Assembly: GCA_016281535.1 (NCBI GenBank)
Contig: JAEEIT010000129.1
Coordinates: 24,812 to 88,811, forward strand
Length of the DNA: 64,000 bases
DNA from: Clostridia bacterium
Lineage (GTDB): Bacteria > Bacillota > Clostridia > Saccharofermentanales > Saccharofermentanaceae
Reading direction: 5' to 3'
Below, piece after piece: positions 1 to 9,958 of the stretch (within the stretch, counting starts at the first letter, position 1; each line of letters opens with the position of its first letter). Made by a program: the position numbers and the translations under genes. The notes under the pieces were generated by a model. It was not told where the DNA came from. It worked only from the letters and a program-made list of their open reading frames with translations, and made no database searches.

Positions 1-474
1 CACTCCTGGCACATCGCCGTGATGGCGCTGCTTTTCAAGGAGTATTGTATTGAGGAACCGAATGTGGAGCGCGCCATCAAGATGCTGGTCGTGCACGATC
101 TCATCGAGATCTATGCCGGCGATACTTTCGCATATGATGTGGAAGGAAATGCGACTAAGGCCGAGCGCGAGGCGGCTGCAGCGGATAAACTCTATGCCCA
201 GCTTCCGCCGGAACAAGGCGCCGAGCTTCGTGCCCTCTGGGAAGAATTCGATGCGATGGAGACCGTGGATGCCAAGTATGCGGCGTGCCTGGACCGTACG
301 CAGCCGCTTCTTCACAATACCCTTACCGAGGGTCACACCTGGCGAAACGGTGGCGCGGTAAGATCCCAGGTGGAAGAGCGCGCACATATCGTCAAAGAGT
401 TCATGCCGGAATTGTATGCCTGGATCATGAAGAACCTCGACCGCGGTGTCGAGAGAGGCTGGCTGAAAGAGTAA
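1..474 (+). CDS. HD-domain hydrolase (YfbR/5'-nucleotidase-like), 5' truncated by window edge
   Basis: Frame 1 is open from base 1 (HSWHIAVMALLF...VVHDLIEIYAGDTFAYD), with HD-type H...HD motifs; stop at 474. Confidence 0.8.
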   Translation, partial: HSWHIAVMALLFKEYCIEEPNVERAIKMLVVHDLIEIYAGDTFAYDVEGNATKAEREAAAADKLYAQLPPEQGAELRALWEEFDAMETVDAKYAACLDRTQPLLHNTLTEGHTWRNGGAVRSQVEERAHIVKEFMPELYAWIMKNLDRGVERGWLKE

Positions 475-505
475 ACCGAAGATAAGGAATCATCGATCGA
501 TAGTT

Positions 506-1057
506 CTATTTCTCCTCTGAAAGGATCCGCAGGATCTCCAGATATGTCTCCGCCGTGGCTTCCTGCCAGCGCTTGCAGGTTCTCTTCGCGGCGTCTTCCG
601 TAGGGGCATTCCACTTAAGCTGGAACGTTGTCGCGTGATTCTCGATGAGGCGCAGGTCCACGACCCATGTGCCTTCGTCATTCGGTGCATAGTCGGCATA
701 GACGCTGGAATCTTCGGAAGACTCCTTCTTCCAGGATCGGGACGCGGAAGTGAGGTAGGCGCGGATGCCTGCCGGAACGGAGGGCATGAGCCGATTTAGG
801 ATCTCAATGCCGGCGGGCGTAATGTCACAGCTGAGAACGGTCCTTCCGGAGGCGTCCTTCCGAAGCTCGCCTTTCCGCTCGCCCTCGGTCATCAATCGCT
901 GCTCAAGAAGTTCCTTCTTCGCCTGGGAATACAGGAAATAGTCCATGTACAGAGACTCCATCGCGCACTCCATCAGCTGCGAAGACGGAATACCGCTGAT
1001 CTTCGACAGGATGAACAGAATAATGATCTTGGCATTTGGCAGATCCGTGTTGGCCAT
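506..1057 (-). CDS. DUF4364 family protein
   Basis: 183-aa ORF; MANTDLPNAKIIILFILSKISGIPSSQLMECAMES... resembles DUF4364 winged-helix proteins. Confidence 0.7.
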   Translation of the reverse strand: MANTDLPNAKIIILFILSKISGIPSSQLMECAMESLYMDYFLYSQAKKELLEQRLMTEGERKGELRKDASGRTVLSCDITPAGIEILNRLMPSVPAGIRAYLTSASRSWKKESSEDSSVYADYAPNDEGTWVVDLRLIENHATTFQLKWNAPTEDAAKRTCKRWQEATAETYLEILRILSEEK

Positions 1058-1312
1058 GGCAATCTCCTAGGTGAAAAGATGTAGTTCATTATACGCTATT
1101 TTCTTCTTCAGAAAAAGCACTGTGACCTTAACCGATTTCGATTTCATTTTTTCTTGACAAATGTCAGAAAGCGTTATTTTTTCGTCGGATATTAGCGCGA
1201 TTTGAACACAATTATCGCAATTTTGACAATTCGCACGAGGTTTTCATGCTATACTATATGCGGTGTTTCCGGACACCAAATCTGACATAAATGAGAATGA
1301 GGAGAAACTTTT

Positions 1313-2659
1313 ATGATTAGTCTTGATACTTCCAACATTATGCCTTTTATTGCCGAAGGCGAGATGGAGAAGATGCTGCCGCAGGTGGAAGTGGCACATA
1401 ACATGCTCCACAAGAAGACCGGCCCCGGCAGCGATTTTCTCGGATGGGTAGAACTCCCGAGCAAGTACGATAAGAATGAATTCATCCGCATCCGTAAGGC
1501 TGCGGCCAAGATCCGTAAGGATTCCGATGTGCTTCTGGTCATCGGCATCGGCGGTTCCTACCTGGGAGCCCGTGCGGCGATCGAACTTCTGTCCCACTCT
1601 TTTGCCAATGTGGCGCAGAAGAAAGTGAGAAAAGCACCGATGGTCCTGTTCTGCGGTAACTCCATCAGCGCCACCTATCTTGCTGACCTGATGGATCTTC
1701 TCGAAGGAAAGAGAGTTTCCGTTAACATCATCTCCAAGTCCGGTACCACAACCGAGCCGGCGATCGCTTTCCGTATCATCCGCGCATATATGGAAGAGAA
1801 GTACGGTAAGGAAGAAGCACGCCAGCGCATCTATGCGACAACAGATAAGGCGAAGGGTGCTCTGAAGGGCCTGGCTACGAAGGAAGGCTACGAGACATTC
1901 GTCGTTCCGGATGACGTCGGAGGACGTTTCTCCGTTCTGACCGCTGTAGGCCTTCTTCCGATCGCCGTTGCCGGCATCGACATCCGCCAGCTCATGACCG
2001 GTGCAAGAGATGCTTCCCGTGACTTTAAGAAGGTAGAGATGGAGAATGACTGCTATAAGTATGCCATCGCCAGAAACTGCCTGCTGCGCCGCGGTTACAC
2101 CACAGAGGTCATGGTCAACTATGAGCCTTCTTTCCACTTCATGACAGAATGGTGGAAGCAGCTCTATGGTGAGTCCGAAGGTAAGGACGGCAGAGGTATT
2201 TTCCCGGCCGGCGTAGACAACACCACAGATCTTCACTCCATGGGCCAGTACATCCAGGATGGTAAGAGAATGCTCTTCGAGACCGTTGTCGTCATCGACA
2301 AGGCCCGCCGTTCCTTCACGATCCCGAATGATCCGGAGAATCTGGATGGCCTCAATTTCCTGTCCGGTATGGATATGAACGAGGTAAACCTCAAGGCGAT
2401 GCAGGGTACTGTTCTGGCGCACGTAGACGGTAAGGTCCCGAACCTCATCATCCACGTTCCGGAACTCAATGAATACTGGCTCGGCCAGCTGATCTACTTC
2501 TTCGAGAAGGCCTGCGGTATTTCCGGTTACCTCAATTCCGTAAATCCGTTCAACCAGCCGGGTGTGGAAGCGTATAAGAAGAACATGTTCGCGCTTCTCG
2601 GTAAGCCGGGTTACGAAGCAGAGAAGAAGGCGCTGGAGAAGAGACTGAAGAATAAGTAA
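1313..2659 (+). CDS. pgi: glucose-6-phosphate isomerase
   Basis: 448 aa; [30 protein letters not shown] and [20 protein letters not shown] motifs. Confidence 0.95.
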   Translation: MISLDTSNIMPFIAEGEMEKMLPQVEVAHNMLHKKTGPGSDFLGWVELPSKYDKNEFIRIRKAAAKIRKDSDVLLVIGIGGSYLGARAAIELLSHSFANVAQKKVRKAPMVLFCGNSISATYLADLMDLLEGKRVSVNIISKSGTTTEPAIAFRIIRAYMEEKYGKEEARQRIYATTDKAKGALKGLATKEGYETFVVPDDVGGRFSVLTAVGLLPIAVAGIDIRQLMTGARDASRDFKKVEMENDCYKYAIARNCLLRRGYTTEVMVNYEPSFHFMTEWWKQLYGESEGKDGRGIFPAGVDNTTDLHSMGQYIQDGKRMLFETVVVIDKARRSFTIPNDPENLDGLNFLSGMDMNEVNLKAMQGTVLAHVDGKVPNLIIHVPELNEYWLGQLIYFFEKACGISGYLNSVNPFNQPGVEAYKKNMFALLGKPGYEAEKKALEKRLKNK

Positions 2660-2702
2660 TTTCCATGCGAAAGCACTGTTCTGTCAGCTTATATGTGAAA
2701 TC

Positions 2703-2742
2703 AGAGGGGGCGGCCTCAATACTTTGAGACCGCCCTCTGCTG
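2703..2742. terminator. strong GC-rich hairpin after pgi (terminator-like, no clean U tract)
   Basis: AGAGGGGGCGGCCTCAA-tact-TTGAGACCGCCCTCT inverted repeat. Confidence 0.5.
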
Positions 2743-2792
2743 TCCATGAGGGCATTCGAATTCAGAAAACAATCACGATCAGCGATACAGAT

Positions 2793-2821
2793 TTGGACAC
2801 TGACATCATGTGTGATAAAAT
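2793..2821 (+). promoter_or_regulatory. sigma-A type promoter for the secreted protein gene
   Basis: TTGGAC (2793-2798), 17-nt spacer, TGA-TAAAAT (2816-2821). Confidence 0.6.
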
Positions 2822-2870
2822 ATAAAGAAATGTTGATAACGACCCAGCGATCGAAAAAGAGGAGAAATTC

Positions 2871-4628
2871 ATGAAAGCTTTCAAAACGATTCTGTCTATT
2901 CTGCTTGCCATGCTTCTGCTTGTTCAGACCCTGCCGGCTACTGTCGCCGCGGATTCGCCGAATAACGGCGATCAGGGCTGCACCGTAGACTTTGTTGCCG
3001 TCGGAAACAGCGAAGGCAGCGAAACGGCGGACATTGAAAACGTGATCACGCTGCCCTCGACGGTCAGCAATATGCCGGACGGGTACGAGTTCTCCGGCTG
3101 GGTGGAATCGAGATTTACCGAGACGACCGAGGAACCTGTGTTCTACGTGCCCGGTGCGGACTATACCGTCACGGGAAATGCTACCCTGTACGCGCTGTTT
3201 ACCCGCACTGAAGAGAACGGCGAAGACTTGATCTATAAGCTGACCGATGATCTCGCCGTCGGCGGCAAGTACGTCATCACCATCGAAGAGTATGCCGTTG
3301 GAGATGCCGTAAATACATCTTTTAATCACTACGTGACCAGTCAGTCGGTCACGATCGACAGTAGCACGGATACGCTTACCGTTCCATCCGGCGTTGACGT
3401 CAACACGATCCTCTACGAGATCGAATCCGGAAATGATACATACGGCTGGATTTTTAAGAACGTTTACAACGGTCTGTATCTGACCTTGGGCTCCGACGAA
3501 TTCCTGATCGTCGGAGATACGCCACTTGCATGGCTGTATCAAAACCATAATCTTGATAATCAGGTCGACACCGAGGGCTATTACTACCTGAGCCTGCGTT
3601 CGGGCAAGTCCTCCTTCACGACCAACAAGTTTAAGGAGGATAACGTCAAACTGTATCAGAAGCTTCCGTCTTATGTCACGTTCTACATGACAGATCAGGC
3701 GATGCCCATGTTTGCGTACCATTCGCTTGTGCTCTCCGGACAGATCGGTGTGAATTTCTATCTGGATCTTCCGGAAATCGATGGTGTGGACTATACGGCA
3801 AGCTATATGACATTCGAAATTTCCGGAAAGGGCAAAGTATCCGCTGATCCGGTCCCGTACAATTCGACGCAGACGATCGCGGGGAGTACATATTACGGCT
3901 TCACCTGCTATGTGAATTCCATCCAGATGGCGGATACGATCACTGCGACATTCCATTACGGCGACGGATTGACTATTTCCGAGGAGTATTCGATAGCGCA
4001 GTATATCGCGTCATTCGATACATATGCTGAGACACATCCGGACGAATTTGATGCCGAAACGATCAACCTGGTCCATGCGGTGGCCGACTACGGTCACTAT
4101 GTACAACCGTTCCTTTCAGATGTGCGCGGCTGGACGATCGGTTCGGGCGACAATCAGTATGCGGAGATGGATAGGTTCTATACGGCCGAATATGACATTG
4201 ATACGGTCAAAGCCTCGGTAGCTGGTTATGGGATTCAGAGTACAATGAGTGATGATATTGAAGGAATCAATTACAGTCTGCTTTTGGACAGCGATACGGC
4301 GGTCTATCTGTACTTCGAGCCGGTTGCGGATTATGACGGCAGCTTTACCGTTTCCGTCGGTGGCGATCCGGTAACAGCAACAAAACTAAAAGACGGCAGG
4401 TATCTTGTGAAGATCAAGAACATCGGTGCGCATAAGCTGGGCGATCCGTATACGGTCGTTGTGACGACGACGAACGGCGAATCAACAGTAACGGGTTCCG
4501 CATTGTCGTATGTGAAAGGTTTACTGGATGCGGAAGCATACAAGGACAATACCAACGCGCAGGACGCTGCCGCAGCAATCTATTATTACCATGTTGCCGC
4601 GCAGGCATATAAAACAAAGAATCCGTAA
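2871..4628 (+). CDS. secreted cell-surface protein with N-terminal InlB/Listeria-Bacteroides-type repeat
   Basis: Signal peptide MKAFKTILSILLAMLLLVQTLPATVAA; GYEFSGWV...YTVTGNATLYALF repeat signature. Confidence 0.7.
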   Translation: MKAFKTILSILLAMLLLVQTLPATVAADSPNNGDQGCTVDFVAVGNSEGSETADIENVITLPSTVSNMPDGYEFSGWVESRFTETTEEPVFYVPGADYTVTGNATLYALFTRTEENGEDLIYKLTDDLAVGGKYVITIEEYAVGDAVNTSFNHYVTSQSVTIDSSTDTLTVPSGVDVNTILYEIESGNDTYGWIFKNVYNGLYLTLGSDEFLIVGDTPLAWLYQNHNLDNQVDTEGYYYLSLRSGKSSFTTNKFKEDNVKLYQKLPSYVTFYMTDQAMPMFAYHSLVLSGQIGVNFYLDLPEIDGVDYTASYMTFEISGKGKVSADPVPYNSTQTIAGSTYYGFTCYVNSIQMADTITATFHYGDGLTISEEYSIAQYIASFDTYAETHPDEFDAETINLVHAVADYGHYVQPFLSDVRGWTIGSGDNQYAEMDRFYTAEYDIDTVKASVAGYGIQSTMSDDIEGINYSLLLDSDTAVYLYFEPVADYDGSFTVSVGGDPVTATKLKDGRYLVKIKNIGAHKLGDPYTVVVTTTNGESTVTGSALSYVKGLLDAEAYKDNTNAQDAAAAIYYYHVAAQAYKTKNP

Positions 4629-4642
4629 CTGAAGACGAAACC

Positions 4643-4741
4643 ATGGAACAATATGAATCTCTGAAATTCGAAATCGTCGCCTTTGAAATCGTCGACATTA
4701 TCACCGATAGCGACCCGCTCGGCCCGGAACTTGAGGTCTAG
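4643..4741 (+). CDS. putative 32-aa acidic small protein (not in supplied ORF list)
   Basis: ATG at 4643, TAG at 4739-4741: MEQYESLKFEIVAFEIVDIITDSDPLGPELEV; lies between the secreted-protein stop and a terminator hairpin. Confidence 0.45.
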   Translation: MEQYESLKFEIVAFEIVDIITDSDPLGPELEV

Positions 4742-4758
4742 AATAGAATCTGCAGATC

Positions 4759-4803
4759 ATAAAAAACTGCCAACAAAAAACTATTGTTTGTTGGCAGTTT
4801 TTT
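4759..4803 (+). terminator. intrinsic terminator
   Basis: aaaaaactgccaacaaa...tttgttggcagttttttt: stem AAAAAACTGCCAACAAA / TTTGTTGGCAGTTTTTT. Confidence 0.85.
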
Positions 4804-4818
4804 AATGCGTGTGATTCG

Positions 4819-5301
4819 TTACCTTCCGGCCATTTCTTTCCGGGGCCGGGTGATGTGGGAGAGGAATGTAAGAAGAAGTTCCAGCGCGCAGAAGGCAACG
4901 TAGATGAGAAACAGAACCTCTCCCTTCAGAAGAAAATCACCAAGGATCGTCACATCGACGGATCCTGTGGCGTTGATGTGGTAAAGAAGACACAGAAGTC
5001 CCGTACCGACGATGCCGCTGATCGAGAAGATCAGATGGCAGATGAGATACGGCTTGGGCTTTTTCCGCCATGCGGCGAAGGAAATGATGCCGAACAGGAA
5101 GAGAAGAAAGCCGTGTGCGATGATCAGTCCGCAACTGAGTAGCAGAACGAATGATTCGGTTACGAAGTCGTCTCTTTTGCCCCAGCTCCCGACGAAAAGC
5201 TCCAGGAAAGAAAAGCCTCCGACGAGTCCGCAGAATAGAAATGAGTAAACAAATGCCAGGATATCCGTAATCAGGTTCGTAATCTTAAATCCAATCATAA
5301 T
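4819..5301 (-). CDS. hypothetical multi-pass membrane protein
   Basis: ORF listed to 5466; likely start near 5299 (MIGFKITNLITDILAFVYSFLFCGLVGGF...). Confidence 0.5.
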   Translation of the reverse strand: MMIGFKITNLITDILAFVYSFLFCGLVGGFSFLELFVGSWGKRDDFVTESFVLLLSCGLIIAHGFLLFLFGIISFAAWRKKPKPYLICHLIFSISGIVGTGLLCLLYHINATGSVDVTILGDFLLKGEVLFLIYVAFCALELLLTFLSHITRPRKEMAGR

Positions 5302-5417
5302 CCAATCTCCCTTCGGGGCTATCGTAACGTAAAGAACGTTTCTTGGCAAGTTTTCGGAAGATGAGACCACAGAAGATAGGACATGACGGTGTTTTTGCAG
5401 TAAAATATAGAGAAACG

Positions 5418-7361
5418 ATGAACAAGGGGAAGTGTATATCGCGAATGAAATCATATCCTGCACCACTAAGTAAATCTGATCTGATGTCGGTCGAGAGCCC
5501 GGCCCGCTATGTGGGCGGAGAATTTAACGCCGTGATCAAGGAGGATATGATGGAGGAACTGGAGAAGACAGGGAAGACCTCCTACGTCCGGTTTGCCTTC
5601 TGCTTCCCCGATATCTATGAGATCGGAATGAGTAATCTTGCCCTGCAGATCTTGTACCACGTCCTGAACGAAAGTGCTTTTGTCGCATGCGAGCGTGCGT
5701 TCTCTCCCTGGTTCGATATGGATAAGATCCTGCGGGAGAAGGATATCTTGCTTTATTCCCAGGAGACGAAGACCCCTCTTTGTGATTTCGATATCCTCGG
5801 GTTTACCCTCGGGTATGAGATGTGCTATACCAATGTGCTGCAGATGATGGATCTCGGGAAGATCCCGCTTCTTGCTAAAGACCGTGACGAGGACGATCCG
5901 ATTATCTGCTGCGGCGGTCCGTGTGCGTATAATGTCGAACCGATGGCGGATTTCTTCGATATCGCCATGATGGGCGAAGGGGAAGAGATGATCCTCGAGC
6001 TTTGCGAGAAGATCCATGAATATAAACAATCGAAGGATACAGACCATCCGATGACGAGAGCGGAACTACTTCGGAACTGCGATGCCATCGAGGGGATCTA
6101 TGTTCCGTCCCTGTACGAGGTATCCTATCACGGCGGCGCCCTTGTCCGCCCGGTCGATGACGGCGTGAAACCGGTCATTAAGAAGCGCATCATCTCCGAT
6201 CTGGATACATGTACGTATCCGACGGCACCTGTGGTGTCGAATCTCCGCGTCGTACATGACAGATCGTACCTCGAAGTCTTCCGTGGATGTATCCGCGGCT
6301 GCCGCTTCTGCCAGGCGGGATTTATCTACCGTCCGGTTAGAGAGAAGTCCGTGGACGTTCTCTGTGAGCAGGGCAGGCTTCTCGAGAAGAACACCGGATA
6401 CGATGAGATGGGCCTTCTTTCGCTGGCGACCTCGGACTACACGCATTTTCCGGAACTGGCGGAGAATCTTCTCTCTACCTTTGAGGGACACCACACGAGT
6501 CTCTCGCTTCCGTCGCTGCGTCTGGATTCTTTCTCTCTCGATCTGATGGAGAAGGTCCAGTCTACGAGAAAGTCCGGCCTGACCTTCGCACCGGAGGCGG
6601 GCACGCAGCGGCTTCGTGATGTGATTAACAAGAACATTAAAGAGGAGGATATCTTCTCGGCACTGCGTCTGGCGTTCATGGGCGGCTGGAGCACGGTGAA
6701 GCTCTACTTCATGCTCGGCCTTCCGACAGAGACGGATGAGGATGTGCTCGGTATTGCCGATCTGGCGAAACGGATCGAGAAACTCTACTACGATGTGGGG
6801 CGCGAGACGGGAAGAAAGATGAGAAAACTGGAGATCACGGTCAGTACGTCTCTCTTTATTCCGAAGCCCTTTACTCCGTTCCAGTGGGAACCGCAGAATA
6901 CGAAGGAAGAGCTGATACGGAAACAGCATCTGCTTAAGGATAATATGCGCAGCAGAAATATCCGCTATGCCTGGCATGATTTTGATTCTTCCGTGTGGGA
7001 GGTCGTACTGGCCAGAGGCGACAGAAGACTCGGACCGGTACTTCTTGAAGGGTACCGCGCCGGGCATTTCTTCGATGCCTGGGATGATCACTTCCATCTT
7101 TCTGACTGGGAAGAGATATTGAACCGTCACGGCATGACGATCGATGAGTTTGCCCGGGAGTTCTCCGAGGAGGAGACGCTTCCGTGGGATCACGTAAGTG
7201 TAGGTGTCAGTAAGAAGTTCCTGCTTTCCGAGCGCCATAAGGCGCACGAGGAGAAGACCACGCCCTCCTGCCGGGAACACTGCTCAGGTTGTGGTGCGGC
7301 ATCTTTCGGTGTCGGGGAATGCTTCGCGAAAAGAGAGGTGAAAGCAGATGCTGCAGAGTGA
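5418..7361 (+). CDS. TIGR03960 family B12-binding/radical SAM protein
   Basis: VFRGCIRGCRFCQAGFIYRPVREKS radical-SAM CxxxCxxC motif; SLATSDYTHF; paired with the TIGR03936 protein. Confidence 0.85.
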   Translation: MNKGKCISRMKSYPAPLSKSDLMSVESPARYVGGEFNAVIKEDMMEELEKTGKTSYVRFAFCFPDIYEIGMSNLALQILYHVLNESAFVACERAFSPWFDMDKILREKDILLYSQETKTPLCDFDILGFTLGYEMCYTNVLQMMDLGKIPLLAKDRDEDDPIICCGGPCAYNVEPMADFFDIAMMGEGEEMILELCEKIHEYKQSKDTDHPMTRAELLRNCDAIEGIYVPSLYEVSYHGGALVRPVDDGVKPVIKKRIISDLDTCTYPTAPVVSNLRVVHDRSYLEVFRGCIRGCRFCQAGFIYRPVREKSVDVLCEQGRLLEKNTGYDEMGLLSLATSDYTHFPELAENLLSTFEGHHTSLSLPSLRLDSFSLDLMEKVQSTRKSGLTFAPEAGTQRLRDVINKNIKEEDIFSALRLAFMGGWSTVKLYFMLGLPTETDEDVLGIADLAKRIEKLYYDVGRETGRKMRKLEITVSTSLFIPKPFTPFQWEPQNTKEELIRKQHLLKDNMRSRNIRYAWHDFDSSVWEVVLARGDRRLGPVLLEGYRAGHFFDAWDDHFHLSDWEEILNRHGMTIDEFAREFSEEETLPWDHVSVGVSKKFLLSERHKAHEEKTTPSCREHCSGCGAASFGVGECFAKREVKADAAE

Positions 7362-8103
7362 ACGGGAGAAGATGATGACCCTGCAGCCGCACCAGAAGGC
7401 GTATGTCCAGCGTGCGTGCTTCAGCAGGGAAGGTGCGACGGTCTATCTCGGACATCTGGACCTGATGACCTGCTTCGAGAGAGCGGCCAGAAGAGCGGAA
7501 CTTCCGATCCTGTATTCCCAGGGGTATAACCCCCGTCCTATGATGGTCTTCGCGCTTCCGTTAGGTGTCGGGATCGAGTCGAGAAGCGACTATCTCGACG
7601 TATCACTCGAAGTGCCCTACGATCCGGTGCTTTTTACCGAGGAGATGAATCGTTGCCTTCCGGAAGGTCTTCAGATCCTGAGGTCGAAGCAGATCCCGGA
7701 ACCGAAGGACAGCATTATGTCCATCGTGACGACGGCGACGTACCGGTTCGAAGCGACCGGGATCCGGGAAGCGATGAACGATGCGATGAAGAGGGAGACC
7801 CTGATCGTGACGAAGATCGCGAAGGGGAAAGAGAAGCAGACCGATATCCGGCCACTGCTCCTGTCGATCAAGAAGGACGGGGGCGAAGATCCGGATGCGG
7901 TGGAGTTCTTCGCCAGCGCGGGCTCGGAGAAGAATGTCCGGCCGGACCTGATCCTCAGCAGCCTTTCCCTGTACTGCGGGATGGACAAAGAAACTGCCGA
8001 CAGTGCCAGAGTCATCCGGACAGGGCTGTTCTCCGGGAAGTATCCGAAGATCTTGCCGATCGATGAGACACCGATCCGTAAGTTCGAAGATTTCACGAAT
8101 TGA
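7348..8103 (+). CDS. TIGR03936 / DUF2344 radical SAM-associated protein
   Basis: GATVYLGHLDLMTCFERAARRAELPILYSQGYNPRPMMVFALPLGVG signature; overlaps the upstream gene. Confidence 0.85.
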   Translation: MLQSEREKMMTLQPHQKAYVQRACFSREGATVYLGHLDLMTCFERAARRAELPILYSQGYNPRPMMVFALPLGVGIESRSDYLDVSLEVPYDPVLFTEEMNRCLPEGLQILRSKQIPEPKDSIMSIVTTATYRFEATGIREAMNDAMKRETLIVTKIAKGKEKQTDIRPLLLSIKKDGGEDPDAVEFFASAGSEKNVRPDLILSSLSLYCGMDKETADSARVIRTGLFSGKYPKILPIDETPIRKFEDFTN

Positions 8104-8165
8104 CTTTCCATTTCGGAAGGTTTCGTGTATGATTTTCTTATGTGCCGAAAGGAGTAATAGAGAAG

Positions 8166-8663
8166 ATGGATCCGAAAGAGAATGATTTCGCGGAGAGCCT
8201 GTTAAGTATATTCGATAATGTTCTTCTGACTGAAGAAATGGCGTTGTCTAAGGGCTATTTTTCCGACCTTTCCATCGCAGAACTTCACACGATCAATGCG
8301 ATCGGACCGTATGATGCAAGGACGATGACCGAGACGGCCAATATCCTGGGGATCACGGTCGGCACGCTCACTGTTTCCGTGGACCGCCTTGTGAAGAAAG
8401 AATATGTGGAGCGCCAGAGGGATACGAAGGACCGAAGGATCGTCCGGATCTCCCTCACCCGTCAGGGGAAGCTCGCGTACCGCATGCATTCCAAGTTCCA
8501 CAGAGTACTGGCCAAGCGTATCTTCGATCCGCTTTCCGATGAGGAGAAACGGATCCTGACGAATACGATCTCGGAGATCGATACGTTTGTCAAAGAGCAG
8601 TATAAGAAGTACAGCAACGGCGAACAGTATAAGAAGATCGTCCGTGACGATACGGAGGTATAA
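8166..8663 (+). CDS. MarR-family transcriptional regulator (FabT-like by context)
   Basis: Winged HTH: LGITVGTLTVSVDRLVKKEYVERQRDTKDRRIVRISLTRQGK; directly upstream of ACP. Confidence 0.8.
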   Translation: MDPKENDFAESLLSIFDNVLLTEEMALSKGYFSDLSIAELHTINAIGPYDARTMTETANILGITVGTLTVSVDRLVKKEYVERQRDTKDRRIVRISLTRQGKLAYRMHSKFHRVLAKRIFDPLSDEEKRILTNTISEIDTFVKEQYKKYSNGEQYKKIVRDDTEV

Positions 8664-8664
8664 G

Positions 8665-8970
8665 ATGGCTGATTCGAAGAAGAACGATAAAGTGAATAAG
8701 GCACCGGAGACAGAAACGCCCGTAAGTTTCGAGAAGGAAGACATTTTCGGAACCCTGTCGGACATGCTCTCGGAACTTCTGGACATGCCGAAAGACAGTT
8801 TCCGTTATGACACGATGATATTCGATGAACTGCCGCTGGATTCGCTTCAGCTTTATGAGCTGGTGGTCGATCTGGAGACGAAGTTCGATATCCGTATTCC
8901 GGATGAAGACATCGAGAAGATCACGACGATCGGTGATGTGGTGGACATGATCCACGAAGCGGGGAAATAA
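8665..8970 (+). CDS. acyl carrier protein with N-terminal extension
   Basis: DELPLDSLQLYELVVDLETKFDIRIPDEDIEKITTIGDVVDMI; DSL phosphopantetheine site. Confidence 0.85.
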   Translation: MADSKKNDKVNKAPETETPVSFEKEDIFGTLSDMLSELLDMPKDSFRYDTMIFDELPLDSLQLYELVVDLETKFDIRIPDEDIEKITTIGDVVDMIHEAGK

Positions 8971-8973
8971 GAG

Positions 8974-9942
8974 TTGCAGTATATCTTCATTGTCAATTCG
9001 AACATCCATAAGAAGAGGAAGAGAGCCCTGGAGAAGGCAGTGGCTGCTCTTCCTTCTGATCTGCGTAATAAGTCGAAGATCGTCTATACCGAGCATAGTA
9101 ACCATGCGGAGGAACTGGCGGTCAGCTTCTCGGACCGGTATGGTTCCGAGTGCATCATCTTCGCCTGCGGCGGCGACGGCACGGTCCATGAGATCGCCAA
9201 TGCCCTGGCCTTCCGGAATTCCCCTATGGCGGTGATCCCGCTTGGTACCGGTAACGACTTCGCCAGAACGGTGTATCCGAAGGAGATCTATAAGAATCCT
9301 CTTTCGATCTTAAGTAAGCTCGAGCAGCCGATGATCAAGCCGATCGATCTTCTTCGTATCGACAGCTATGACCTGATGGGGAACCATCTTCCTTTCTGGA
9401 GCCGGTACAGCCTGAATATCGCATCGATGGGGCTGGATACGCAGGTCCAGTCGAAGGCGAAAGCCATCGTGGCGAAGCATCCGAAGAGCCTGTTCTTCCG
9501 GAATAACGCCTATTCGATGGCAGCCATCTCCTGCCTTCTGAACGGCTGGCGGTATGCGATGGACTATTCCATCGAATTGGAAAACGGGGAGATGATCGAG
9601 AAGAAGGGTGTACCGTATTCTCTGGTCAGCATCTGCAACGGCCGCTTCTACGGCGGCGGATTCTGCCCGGCGCCTCAGGCCAGTATCGAAGATGGTGTTC
9701 TGGATATCTGCGTGGTGGACAACATGTCGAGGTCGAAGGCATTCTCCCGGCTTCTTCAGTATAAGAAGGGGAAACACATCGGCAAGAAAGGCTTCACGAT
9801 CTATCGTTCCACGAGCGGGATCTTCTCTTCGCTAGACAGTAATCTTCAGATGCAGGGAAACTATGACGGCGAGGACTTCTTCGGTCATAAGATCCGATAC
9901 GAAGTCGTGCCGAAGGCGATCCAGCTGGCGTTCTTCTCCTGA
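8974..9942 (+). CDS. diacylglycerol kinase-family lipid kinase
   Basis: FACGGDGTVHEIANAL and VIPLGTGNDFARTV motifs; TTG start. Confidence 0.85.
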   Translation: MQYIFIVNSNIHKKRKRALEKAVAALPSDLRNKSKIVYTEHSNHAEELAVSFSDRYGSECIIFACGGDGTVHEIANALAFRNSPMAVIPLGTGNDFARTVYPKEIYKNPLSILSKLEQPMIKPIDLLRIDSYDLMGNHLPFWSRYSLNIASMGLDTQVQSKAKAIVAKHPKSLFFRNNAYSMAAISCLLNGWRYAMDYSIELENGEMIEKKGVPYSLVSICNGRFYGGGFCPAPQASIEDGVLDICVVDNMSRSKAFSRLLQYKKGKHIGKKGFTIYRSTSGIFSSLDSNLQMQGNYDGEDFFGHKIRYEVVPKAIQLAFFS

Positions 9943-9958
9943 TTTTGAAGAAAGACAC

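Noticed and set aside
1223-1255. Canonical promoter TTGACA...TATACT for pgi
   Set aside because: Elements exist but spacing is 21 nt, so not called as a standard promoter.
1244-2455. 403-aa minus-strand ORF opposite pgi
   Set aside because: Antisense to an unmistakable pgi; composition typical of a codon-bias shadow ORF.
2550-3956. 468-aa minus-strand ORF opposite the secreted protein
   Set aside because: Sense strand has signal peptide, promoter and terminator; the antisense ORF has no motif support.
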